A stretch of DNA of 43,734 nucleotides. Source: Acanthamoeba castellanii str. Neff. Its lineage: Eukaryota > Discosea > Longamoebia > Acanthamoebidae. Under the pieces are notes generated by a model. The model was not told the DNA's origin and did no database searches. It worked only from the letters and a program-made list of their open reading frames with translations. The position numbers and the translations under genes were made by a program. Position 1 is the stretch's first letter; each line of letters begins with the position of its first letter. The stretch covers positions 242,280-286,013 of the forward strand of contig NW_004457343.1 of the NCBI RefSeq assembly GCF_000313135.1, written 5' to 3'. Below are positions 25,001 through 33,554 of the stretch, piece by piece.

Positions 25001-28000
25001 CGAACAGGACAAGGAGCTCATCTACTCCAACATCTTCTGGAAGGTTCGGCTCGGCGCGCGCGTGTGTCGTGCTGCGTGCGTGCGCGTGTGCTGATGCGTT
25101 CCATTCCTGGAATTGTTGTGTCTACAGAAAATCCTGTCCGATGGCATCAACCCGCAGGGCATGGCGGAGATCGCTGTCCACCTGTGCTGGGAGAACGAGG
25201 ACATGTCGCGCAAGGTGATCAAGGAGATCTGCTCCGGCATCGACCTGGTCGACTCAGACCGCTTCAAGCCCTACTTCGAGGTCCTGTCCCAGGTGCTCGC
25301 GCTCCAGGACTCCCTCCACCCCAAGAGGTACTGTTACCACCATGCGCGTGCGTGTGTGTGGTGGTGCGTGTGCGGTGTGTGTCGTGTCGTGTCGTGCGAC
25401 AAGGGGCTCACGCAACGACCGGTCATAACAGGATCGAGAACGCGATGAGCGAGTTCCTGCGGGTGATCATGTCGAACCTCAAGTTCAAGATGGCCACGCG
25501 CGAGGCCATCCGCTACCTGGTGGACGTGGCGCCCACGAACCCCTCGCTCCGCACGTGGCTCTACGAGCACAAGCATAGCTGGGTCGAGACGTGGCTCATC
25601 GTCAACCCGCACGAGATTGTGCGCGACGCCGCCCAGCAGCTCATCCAGGTCCTCGTGCCGGGCGCCACCCACATCGTGGACCAGAAGGGCGTCCGCATCG
25701 GCGTCAAGATGCCGGACAAGCTCGAGGAGGCCGACGTGCGCGTCCTGCACGACCTCTTCCGCCACCTCCTCTCCCTGCTGCCCGCCGCGCGCCGGAATAC
25801 CAAGGGCGACCAGTCGCTGACCACCAACAAGGCGCCCGAGGACTACCCGCTCGGCTACTGGAAACTCACGCAGTACTTTGACCTCCTCAAGTGGTGCCTC
25901 CGCGGCCCGTCCGAGAAGCTCATCGTACGCGTTCCTCCCTTGCCCGACTGCACACACGACACGCACACACCGCACTCACGACCCACGTGCTAATGATTGA
26001 TGGTCGTCTGTGGTCAACAGTTTGCGGAGTTCTTCGACGATTTTGCCAATGTGTACATTCAACTGGACAAGGCGCGGACGGAGTGTGACGAGAACAAGCG
26101 GAAGCTGATGAGCTTCTGGCTCAAGGTGGCCACGGACTGCGACAAGAACGTGCGCCTCATCACCGACTGCCCGCAGATGCACACGCCCATGTTCGACTTC
26201 TTCGCGTCGCTCAACGCCAAGGAGAAGGTGGTGGCCTTCAACGAGGAGTCGCTCTCCGACTTCTACAACCTCATGCACCTCTGCTGCCTGTCCGACCCCA
26301 ACTTCCTCGAGAAGTGGGCCTTCCACCAGAACCTCGACTGGGCCGTCAAGAACGCGTACCTCCTCTCGCCGGCCTACCCGCGCACCTCGGACTCGATCTT
26401 CCCCACGCTCAAGCTCATCAGCGACTTCTCGGCCGACTACCGCCAGCGCAACCTCCCGCTCGTGCTCAAGGCCGCCAAGCTGCCCCAGAACAGCCGCAAC
26501 ATCATCCGCTACCTCGACGTCCTGGTCAAGAGCCAGGACGACGCCATCTCCTTCATCGAGAAGAAGGGCCTCGAGCAGATCAGCAAGTACCTCCAGGCCA
26601 AGTTCAGCACCGGCGGCGCCGGCGGCAAGGACGGCGAGGAGGCCCCCAAGGAGGAGTTGGAGGCGACGCTGCGTCTGCTGCTCAAGGCGACCGACTTCAT
26701 GGTCAGCGAGCGCAGCGAGAAGTTCGAGCGAGCCATCGAGAAGGTGATGAAGGGCTGGGAGGGCAAGACGGTGGTCCTGAACGCGCTCCTGTCGATCCTG
26801 GAGCAGTACGGCTGGTCCGAGGACAAGCTGGTGCTCGAGTGCTACAAGATGATCAAGCGCTTGTGCGGGTATGCCGAAGCTTGTGCTACTCTTTTTTCTA
26901 CTGTGGTGTGTGTGTGTGTGTGTGCCGTGTGCGGTTTGACACTCACCGCGTGTGTCGACAGACTGGACAAGGAGAGGACTCTGCTGGAGCAGACGCTCGA
27001 GACGCTGTACCTGGAGATCGAGAACATCCTCGAGCCCGAGCCGCAGTCGGCCGGCGGCGACAGGCCGGTCGTGGGCCGGTCGTTCTCCAACTTCGTGCAG
27101 GGCATCTGCAGCCTGGCCTTCCAGTGCTTCACCGCCGAGAACAGGCAGAGGGCCAACAACGCCTGCGGCACCGGTACGAAGCCTCCGACCGCCGTCACTT
27201 TCTTCTCCGTGCGTGTCGTGTCGTGTCGTGTCGTGTTGCAATTTTTAACACGTTTTGCTCGGCGCAGCGCTGATGCTGGCGATCGCGAGCACTCACCTGC
27301 CGCCCCGCGTGGGCGAGACGGAGACCATCGTCGGTCTGCTCCAGCGCATCTGGGACAGCAAGACGCCGATGGCCAGCCTCCTCAAGACCAACGACATGCT
27401 CCCCGAGTACCTGGCCAAGGTCCTGGGCAAGGACACCGAGCAGCTCGGCAGCGACGAGGTCTACTCTTTCGTCAAGGCCGCCTTCCCCGCCGCCGCGCAC
27501 CGGTACGTCTTGCGATGTACCGCACGCGCGCGCATGTGTGGTGTGTGTGGTGTCGTGTTCTTTGTGTCGTGTGTGTCGTGTCGTGCTGACGTGTGTGCGG
27601 CGCTGCAGTATCAACGGACGATCACTGGTGGAGGGCTGCAGCCTCAAGATCGTGGGGCTCCTGGACACCATCACCTCTGGCCTGGCCCTTCCCGCCGAGG
27701 CCCCCGCTCGGATCGCCAACCTCACCTCCGCCTCCATCTCCCTCATCCACGTACGCCGACCCCCCCCCCCTCCCTCCCGACCTTCATCATCACACCCACC
27801 GTCATCATCATCACCGCCGCCATCATGTTCAGTTTCATCTCATCATTTCTTCTTCATCTTCTTTGTCGAGCAGGAACTGAAGGCGCTCAGCGTGCTGGCC
27901 TTTGCGGCGCCGGACCTGCACGGGCTGGTGCTGGGCGACGAGGAGATCCGCGGCCTGCTGGAGCAGCTCAGGGCGCTCTACTTTGGCGCCGGCGAGGCGT

Positions 28001-28116
28001 CGTCGCACGCGGCGACCCTGGCCACGCTCAACCCGTCGACCGAGCAGATCAAGGCCCTCCTCCGCCCGTTCCTCACCGAGGCCTTCCCTGGCTGGGAGGA
28101 GCAGCCGCGCGCCTAA
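16021..28116 (+). CDS. Giant USP9X/USP24/USP34-type ubiquitin-specific protease
   Basis: Peptidase family C19 cysteine deubiquitinase, well over 2,000 residues, with more than 30 exons. The N-terminal half (16207-19550) is all-helical, armadillo-like repeat. A ubiquitin-like domain lies at 19824-20076. The catalytic domain spans about 22200-23597. The Cys box is NLGATCYMNSLMQQFFMIPG (Cys codon 22241-22243), the His box TADYGHYYSFIRE (His codon 23367-23369), and YQFNDTLVEPFD supplies the expected Asn/Asp. The block LDMEPYTKEGLAKKEG closely resembles USP9X. The C-terminal half (23677-28116) is again helical repeat and holds an acidic loop near 24370-24420. The preferred first splice joins 16108 to 16207 (GTACAG donor); an alternative is 16065 to 16146. 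The stop TAA is at 28114. USP9X-type enzymes edit ubiquitin on trafficking, adhesion and survival factors; the amoebal substrate is unknown. Confidence 0.9.
19824..20076 (+). other. Ubiquitin-like domain inside the deubiquitinase
   Basis: One exon encodes a beta-grasp domain: RIPIQIISGPKFELEIYSSD gives the first hairpin, then VATLRQKVAEHIK the helix and AGKELHNDNDTLQQARINDG the strands 3-5 region. There is no C-terminal GlyGly, so it is a fold and not a conjugated modifier. The giant USPs 9X, 24 and 34 carry a similar domain before the catalytic core, which supports the family call. Confidence 0.85.
22200..23597 (+). other. USP catalytic domain (four exons)
   Basis: Starts at GYVGLKNLGATCYMN in the exon 21952-22444, continues through VGQQQDADEFMN and the long exon with FHCSECNAKVDALKRCC, and ends at YNAYMLFYQR. 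The Cys, His and Asn/Asp positions are all intact, so an active enzyme is expected. Only one clear CxxC of the usual zinc-binding pair is seen, so the structural zinc may be lost or completed by the following CC. Confidence 0.88.
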
Positions 28117-28263
28117 GGCCTCAACGAGCAGCCTCTAGGTGTCGTCGTTGATGGCCATCATCATCCCTCTTCTCTCTCTTTCATCTCTCTTTGTCGTTGT
28201 TCCACACCATTTCAAGTCGTGTTTTTGTCATCCATCTTTCTTGTGTGCACGAAGAAGGTGAAG

Positions 28264-28851
28264 ATGGGGCGAGCGGGCGACGCGTTGATGCTGGGCCACA
28301 GCGCGGCGGTGTTTGCGGTGTGCGTGGTACTGGACTGCGAGGACAGGGTGGTGGAGGCGTTGTGCCTGGCCGGCGTGTTCGTCTACGCCGTGCATTCGGC
28401 AATGCTGGTGATCGAGGGCGAGGGCGCCTCGAGCATGCTCGTGCACCATCTGCTGGCGATCGCGATCCAGTCCATCTTCTGGTGGCACGCGGACTCGCCC
28501 GAGCAGCCTCTCGCCCTGTGGAAGACCTTCGCCTGGACCGAATTGGGCTCGACGCTGCACAAATGCTCGCCATTTATCCCCAATTTCCGAACATGGAGGC
28601 TCAAGCGATGGTACCAGGCGCTCTACCTCACGTGCTACCTCGTCACCTACGCCATCATCATCGTCTGGCTCGCGAGCCAGAGCCGGCATCATCCCACAAG
28701 ATCGCATCTGCTGGGAATCGCGACCGAGGTGTGGCACGCGAGCCTGATCTACAGCCTGATCGCCCTCCTCGCCTACTGGTGGTGGCAATCTCTCAACGCC
28801 CTCCGCCACGTCGTTGCTCAAATGCGATTAGGCGCCAAGATCAGAGATTAG
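28264..28851 (+). CDS. Intronless multi-pass membrane protein, TLC-family-like
   Basis: A 195-residue hydrophobic protein with about five membrane segments: near the N-terminus, then CLAGVFVYAVHSAMLVI, MLVHHLLAIAIQSIFWW, LYLTCYLVTYAIIIVWLA and SLIYSLIALLAYWWW. The MLVHHLLAI and AWTELGSTL motifs at matching spacing recall the His-His and Glu-Ser motifs of the TLC (TRAM/LAG1/CLN8) fold, whose members act in lipid sensing or synthesis in the ER or plasma membrane. The match is partial, so the family call is tentative. An in-frame ATG at 28219 would add 15 residues; 28264 is preferred because the added stretch has a cluster of Lys and little else. It is the only membrane gene here without introns. 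It ends 46 bases before the next start codon. Confidence 0.68.
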   Translation: MGRAGDALMLGHSAAVFAVCVVLDCEDRVVEALCLAGVFVYAVHSAMLVIEGEGASSMLVHHLLAIAIQSIFWWHADSPEQPLALWKTFAWTELGSTLHKCSPFIPNFRTWRLKRWYQALYLTCYLVTYAIIIVWLASQSRHHPTRSHLLGIATEVWHASLIYSLIALLAYWWWQSLNALRHVVAQMRLGAKIRD

Positions 28852-28866
28852 CGATCAGAGATTGTA

Positions 28867-28872
28867 AATAAA
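28867..28872 (+). terminator. Possible polyadenylation signal AATAAA
   Basis: AATAAA lies 15 bases after the stop of the membrane protein gene and 25 bases before the ATG of the next gene. A second AATAAA follows directly. If used, the two transcription units are almost touching. Confidence 0.45.
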
Positions 28873-28897
28873 AAATAAAATAGAATATTTATTTGCG

Positions 28898-31542
28898 ATG
28901 GATGCAAGAGAGACGCCTGCAGGCGTGGAAGCCTCCAGCCGCCTCATAGCGGCCGTGATCAAGGGTGATGAAGCAGGGGTGATGGCCCTCCTGGCCCGTA
29001 CGATGCCTCCGTTTCGCATTCCTTCAACCAAAGTAGAGCATAACTTGGGTGTACACGGTGCACCGTGGCGCGCAGAGGAGGGGGTGGATGTGAACGAGAG
29101 GGACGCCACCACGGGTGGGTGGCCGCTGCTGGTCGCAGCCCAACGCCAGGACTTGGCCATCGCGCAACTGCTGGTCGACCACGGCGCCCGCTGCTGCGCC
29201 CACGCAACGACGACAACTACGACAGAGCTGCACGCGTTGGCCGAGGCCGAGAAGGGACCCTTCCCTCGCCAGGTACCTCCCAGGCCGCCGCCGCCGACCA
29301 CCAGCGACCGCGCCGCGAGAGCTTGACCCCTTTTCTTTGCTGGCTCTCGTCCAGGCGGGGACGACAGCGGCACGGCTGATCGGCGGCATCAGGGCGTGGC
29401 TCGCGCCCTCGGCGTCGGTCAAGCTCTGGCAACTGCTCCTCGAGAACGGCGCCAGCGCCACTGAGTACCCCTCCCCTCGCACCACACCTTGGCCAGGGGC
29501 ACGCAGGCCTTTGTAGTGGACCACCACTCACCACGTTACACGTGGCCCTGTGCGTCTGGCCCGGGGCACGCAGGCCTGCATTAGACGGTAGTGGCGCCAC
29601 GCCGCTTCACGTGGCCTGTGCGAACGGCAACTGGCCCGTTGTGCAGTTTCTCCTACGAGGTGGGCTCGCCTCTTGTAACCTTACATGTAGCTCTCTCCAT
29701 CAGCTCATCATGCTCGCGGAATGAGACAGGGAAGTATGTGGACGACTATGGCAAGAACAAGCGCGATGCCCATCGCCGAGAGACGCCGCTCCACTACGCC
29801 GCCCGACACGGGCACGAGATTGTGGTGTCGCTCCTCCTCTCACACGGGGCGAACTCGCTGGCCGTGGGCGCGCACGGCGACGCATCGGAGGTACACCACA
29901 CCCTAACCCGACTCAGAACCGGCCAGACCGAACTGAATCCTGAGCCACCACTATGATGAGAGCAGGTGGCGAGGCAGGCCGGACATGGCGCAATGGCGGA
30001 CATGCTTCAGGTACACGCCTACCGGACGTGCCCACTGTTGTGCCTGCCCGATGAAGTGTTGCTCCGTGTGCTCGAGGCTTTGGATCCCTATGACCTGTGT
30101 ACTGTCGCACAAGTTTGCTCCGTACGCCTCACTACCACCACACGAGGCCCACGACACGCCGACACACGACGACGCACACGCACACGCACACGCATCTAAC
30201 GCGCAGATATATGATGCTGCACTGCAGGTGCTCAACGAGCTGAGCAGTGTCAACTGCCTCTGGCGCCGGTTCTGTGACGCCCGGTGGGTCGACGCCAAAG
30301 ACATACCTTGGAAGAGCAGGTATTTGGCGTGGCTCAAGCCTCGGCTCCGTCGGCGCCTCGCCCGCCGCAGGCAACGTACCGTCCCCTCTCGCATCTTCAA
30401 ATCCCCGTCCACACACCCACGTGCACCTGCACTAATGCCGCCTTGTCTCCTCAACTTGAGCAGAAGAACAAGAACAACAAGATCACGAGGAAGGAAAATG
30501 GTCGCTGGCCGATCGTAAATCATCATCGTCATCGGCGCTGCCAACCTTAAAGTTCATACTACTCGGTGACACGGGTCCGTGTACCACGCCTTATTCGATG
30601 TGCAGAGTGTGTTGGTGTATTTCTTTTTTCGTAGACCAAAGTGGACTGATATGAGGCGCATGTGGTGATCAGGTGTGGGCAAGACCGCGCTCGAACGGCG
30701 CTTTGTCAAGGGGACCTTCGCAACCGGTGAGTACTCGTGCGGGTACTACCTGGGGTTCAAGAAGCTCGACCTCGACGGACTGCGCGTCATGATTGAAGGC
30801 ACCACCCCATAATGACCTGCGGCGTTTACTCTTTCTCATCTGCATGCACGCATATCAACGTGCTGCAGTGTGGGACACACATGGCCAGGAGCGCTACAAC
30901 TCATTTCCGCGTGTATACTACCGCGCGGCGCGGGTAGCGCTGGTGGTCTACGACATTGCCGACCGCGCCTCGTTCGACCACGTCGGACGCTGGGTGAATT
31001 CCGTTCTGGCCAACACCACCGGGGCCGGCAACGATGAACCGCTGGTCATGACACTCGGTACGTGCACTCTGTTCGGTTGCACTTGTGTGGCGTTTGTTTT
31101 GTTTCATTTTGTTTTGTTTGACTAACTCGCCCACCACAGTTGGGGCGAAGAGTGACAAGGAAGCTCACAGGCAGGTGAGCGCGGCCGAAGGTCAGGCACT
31201 GGCTCTCGAGCTCGGTATGGCCTGGGCCGAGGTGAGCAACCTCACCGGCAGCGGAGGTGCGCTCTCGCATCCTGTAATGGATCATCTGGCCCGTCGGCGA
31301 CCTGCTGACGCACGACACACACTAAACGCCCAACACACACACCACACACACACACCACACTGCACATCCCAGTGAACGAGGTGTTTGAGAACTCGGCCCT
31401 GTCCGCCATGGCTGATGAACTGGCGCCACCGATTGCTGCTGGCGGTTTTGTGTGCCACCTCCCAGAGGCGGTTCTCCATCAACTCTCCGTCCAGAAGCCC
31501 ACAACAAACACCACCACTTCCTCGGCTTGCACACTTCAATAA
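28898..31542 (+). CDS. Ankyrin / F-box / Rab-like GTPase fusion protein
   Basis: Predicted 563-residue chimera. Twelve exons: 28898-28997, 29076-29272, 29355-29464, 29574-29659, 29730-29890, 29966-30121, 30207-30375, 30464-30574, 30673-30798, 30869-31057, 31140-31256, 31373-31542; their summed length is exactly 564 codons. Residues 1-235 hold ankyrin repeats (GSGATPLHVACANGNWPVV, ETPLHYAARHGHEIVVSLLL). Residues about 240-300 hold an F-box (LPDEVLLRVLEALDPYDLC ... LWRRFCDARW), which would bind SKP1. After an acidic Gln/Glu linker, a Rab-like G domain starts near residue 354: P-loop GDTGVGKT, switch II VWDTHGQERYNSFPRVYY, then VALVVYDIADRASFD. G4 reads GAKSD instead of NKxD, G5 EVSNLTGSG instead of ETSAK, and the switch I Thr appears replaced. 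No C-terminal prenylation Cys is seen. One intron (30799-30868) begins GC. It could be a GTP-gated or scaffold-type SCF substrate receptor; this is inference. Confidence 0.82.
29491..29557 (+). repeat. Decayed copy of the start of ankyrin exon 4, inside the preceding intron
   Basis: The 67 bases before exon 4 repeat its acceptor and beginning. GGCCAGGGGCACGCAGGCCT at 29491 matches GGCCCGGGGCACGCAGGCCT at 29558. In a shifted frame it reads LTTLHVALCV against ATPLHVACAN of the true exon. In the exon's own frame a TAG appears three codons in, so this copy cannot be used. Confidence 0.7.
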
Positions 31543-31918
31543 TGACAGTCGTGTTGATTGGCGATGAGATTGATTTCACAATGGACAAGACGAAGACAGG
31601 CGCGGATCACGGCGCGGCGGGTGCCCAGGGCGTTGTGGTGTGTGGAGTGACAGATTGTGCGACTGCCGGGCAGCCTGGGCCGTAGGCGTATCGACGCCGT
31701 CCACGCCATAGGCGTATCAACGCTCAACCCTCTGTCGTACGACGAGTTCAGGAAGGCCTACACCCAGCCGAGCCACCTACGCCAAGAGGATTGCCACGAG
31801 CACTACAGCAGCGACTTCAGCGTACGATGAGGACTTTGAGCAGGAGCGCTCGGAAACGGAACAGGAAGATAGCGATGATGATGATGGCACCGACGACAGC
31901 TACGACACCCCTGGCTGA
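31543..31918 (+). other. Possible coding remnant or 3' exons downstream of the GTPase fusion
   Basis: One frame after a possible acceptor at about 31655 reads SLGRRRIDAVHAIGVSTLNP and continues to HEHYSSDFS. A one-base shift at about 31808 then gives YDEDFEQERSETEQEDSDDD and a TGA at 31916-31918. The composition looks protein-like, but no single spliced frame covers it. It may be extra 3' exons of the fusion gene: a donor inside exon 12 at GGC|GTTTTG would join to VVLIGDEIDF. It may also be a small separate gene, or a degraded one. I do not recognise the sequence. Confidence 0.35.
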
Positions 31919-32043
31919 GGAGAAGAAGACGGCGGTGAGGGGCGGAGGAGTTGGTCCACGCACGCTCCAGCGTTGTTGCCGCCAGCGGATAGGTGGCTGC
32001 GACTAGCTTCAGTGAGGACAGTGTACTCCTGCCCATTGGGAGA

Positions 32044-32053
32044 TTTTATAAAA
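32044..32053 (+). promoter_or_regulatory. TATA-like element TTTTATAAAA before the HEAT gene
   Basis: The palindromic decamer TTTTATAAAA lies 67 bases before the ATG at 32121. The identical decamer occurs 70 bases before the proposed ATG of the WDR11 gene. Position and sequence fit a TATA box; no transcription start can be seen. Confidence 0.45.
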
Positions 32054-32120
32054 TATATTCCCCGGTTCAGTGAAAAGAGGCCTCGCCTTTCTTTTTACAA
32101 CCTGCACCAACCAACACGTG

Positions 32121-33502
32121 ATGGAGAAGAGGGGGCCGGACCAAAGTTTGATGGAAGATGCAGCAGCCACGGAGGTGGTTGTGCTCGCTGAGTGGGTGAG
32201 ACATGGCGTGGCGGAGGAAAGAGGCCAGGCAGTACTGGCGGCACTGGTGCCGCACCTGTCCGGCGGCAGCGATGGTGGCGATGATGTCGAACGGTACCAA
32301 GACGACGACAGCCCATCGCCGGCTGAGTTCCAGGCTGTGCAGCGGTTGATGCTGTGGCTCTTTGCCGATACGACTCCGCGCGGCTGCCTGGCCTTTCTTC
32401 TCAAGGAGCTGCCCTGCGCCACCAGCCCCGCACCGGCCCAACTGGGCTGCCACACGGCCACGTCACTGATGATGACGAAGGAGGAGGTGTTCGCGGCGCT
32501 GGCACCGGTCGTGCTTCAGCGCTTCATCGCGGGCGTCCATGCACGCTCATCGCCCCACGGGCATCATCGGCTGTGCGTTGTCAAGCAGGAGTGGGTCACC
32601 GCCATGTGGCAGCTCATCGAGCGCGCTCTGCCCATGGCCGCTGCGCACCGCCACACCCAGCAGCAGCAGCAGCAGCAGCAGTCGCACAGTCGCAGCAGAG
32701 ACCCGAGGTTGCCCGACGACTGCTGGAGTGCTTGAGAGCGATCCAGCGTCTCGCGCCGATCAGGCCTGAAAGCAATGGTAAGTGGCAATCGGGTCCCGAG
32801 TTCAACGGCTATCACTGCGCCATCCTGGTCGAGCGCGTACTACACCAGGACGACCCCGAGCTGATCTATGGTACTGCGCGTCATGCTAACATTGCAATTG
32901 CGGTGCAGCGCGAACTCACGCACATGTGCGTAATCGTATGCGTGCGTGTGCGTGTGCGTGTGCGTGTGCGTGTGCGGTGGTGCGACTATGCAGCTGGCAT
33001 GAGTTGGGTGAAAGCTTTAGACAAGTCTGGCTTCACTGCCCCCAAACCGCTGGCCGACTGCCTGATGCAGCTCACCCACCACGAGAACCAGGACGTGCGC
33101 CAGACCCTGGCGCGCCGCCTTCCCTGGATCGGTCTACCGTTGGAGTCCTATCACAGCGTACCTAGCCTTTGCCTTCCCCATTGTTGGCTGTTTTTCTTTG
33201 GTTGCTGACGTGTCTTCACTGGTGGGGTTCTTCGATCGAAGAGGCTGTGGTCTATGGCGGTAGAGGACCCCGCGCCTGGCGTGCGCTACGAGGCATTTGT
33301 CGCCCTTACTGACGTGCTGCACTCCGAAGAGCACGTCAATCCGCCCCCGGACCGCACTCCACTGCTTCTTCTCGAATGGCTCGAGCGCGAAATCGACGCG
33401 GACGTGCTGGTCGGGGCATCGACTATCTTCTCGTTGATCTTCAACGCCGAGCTGTTCGACGGCTGGCAACACCTTCCTCGGTACGTCAATGAGAACGCAT
33501 AG

Positions 33503-33554
<52 letters not shown>

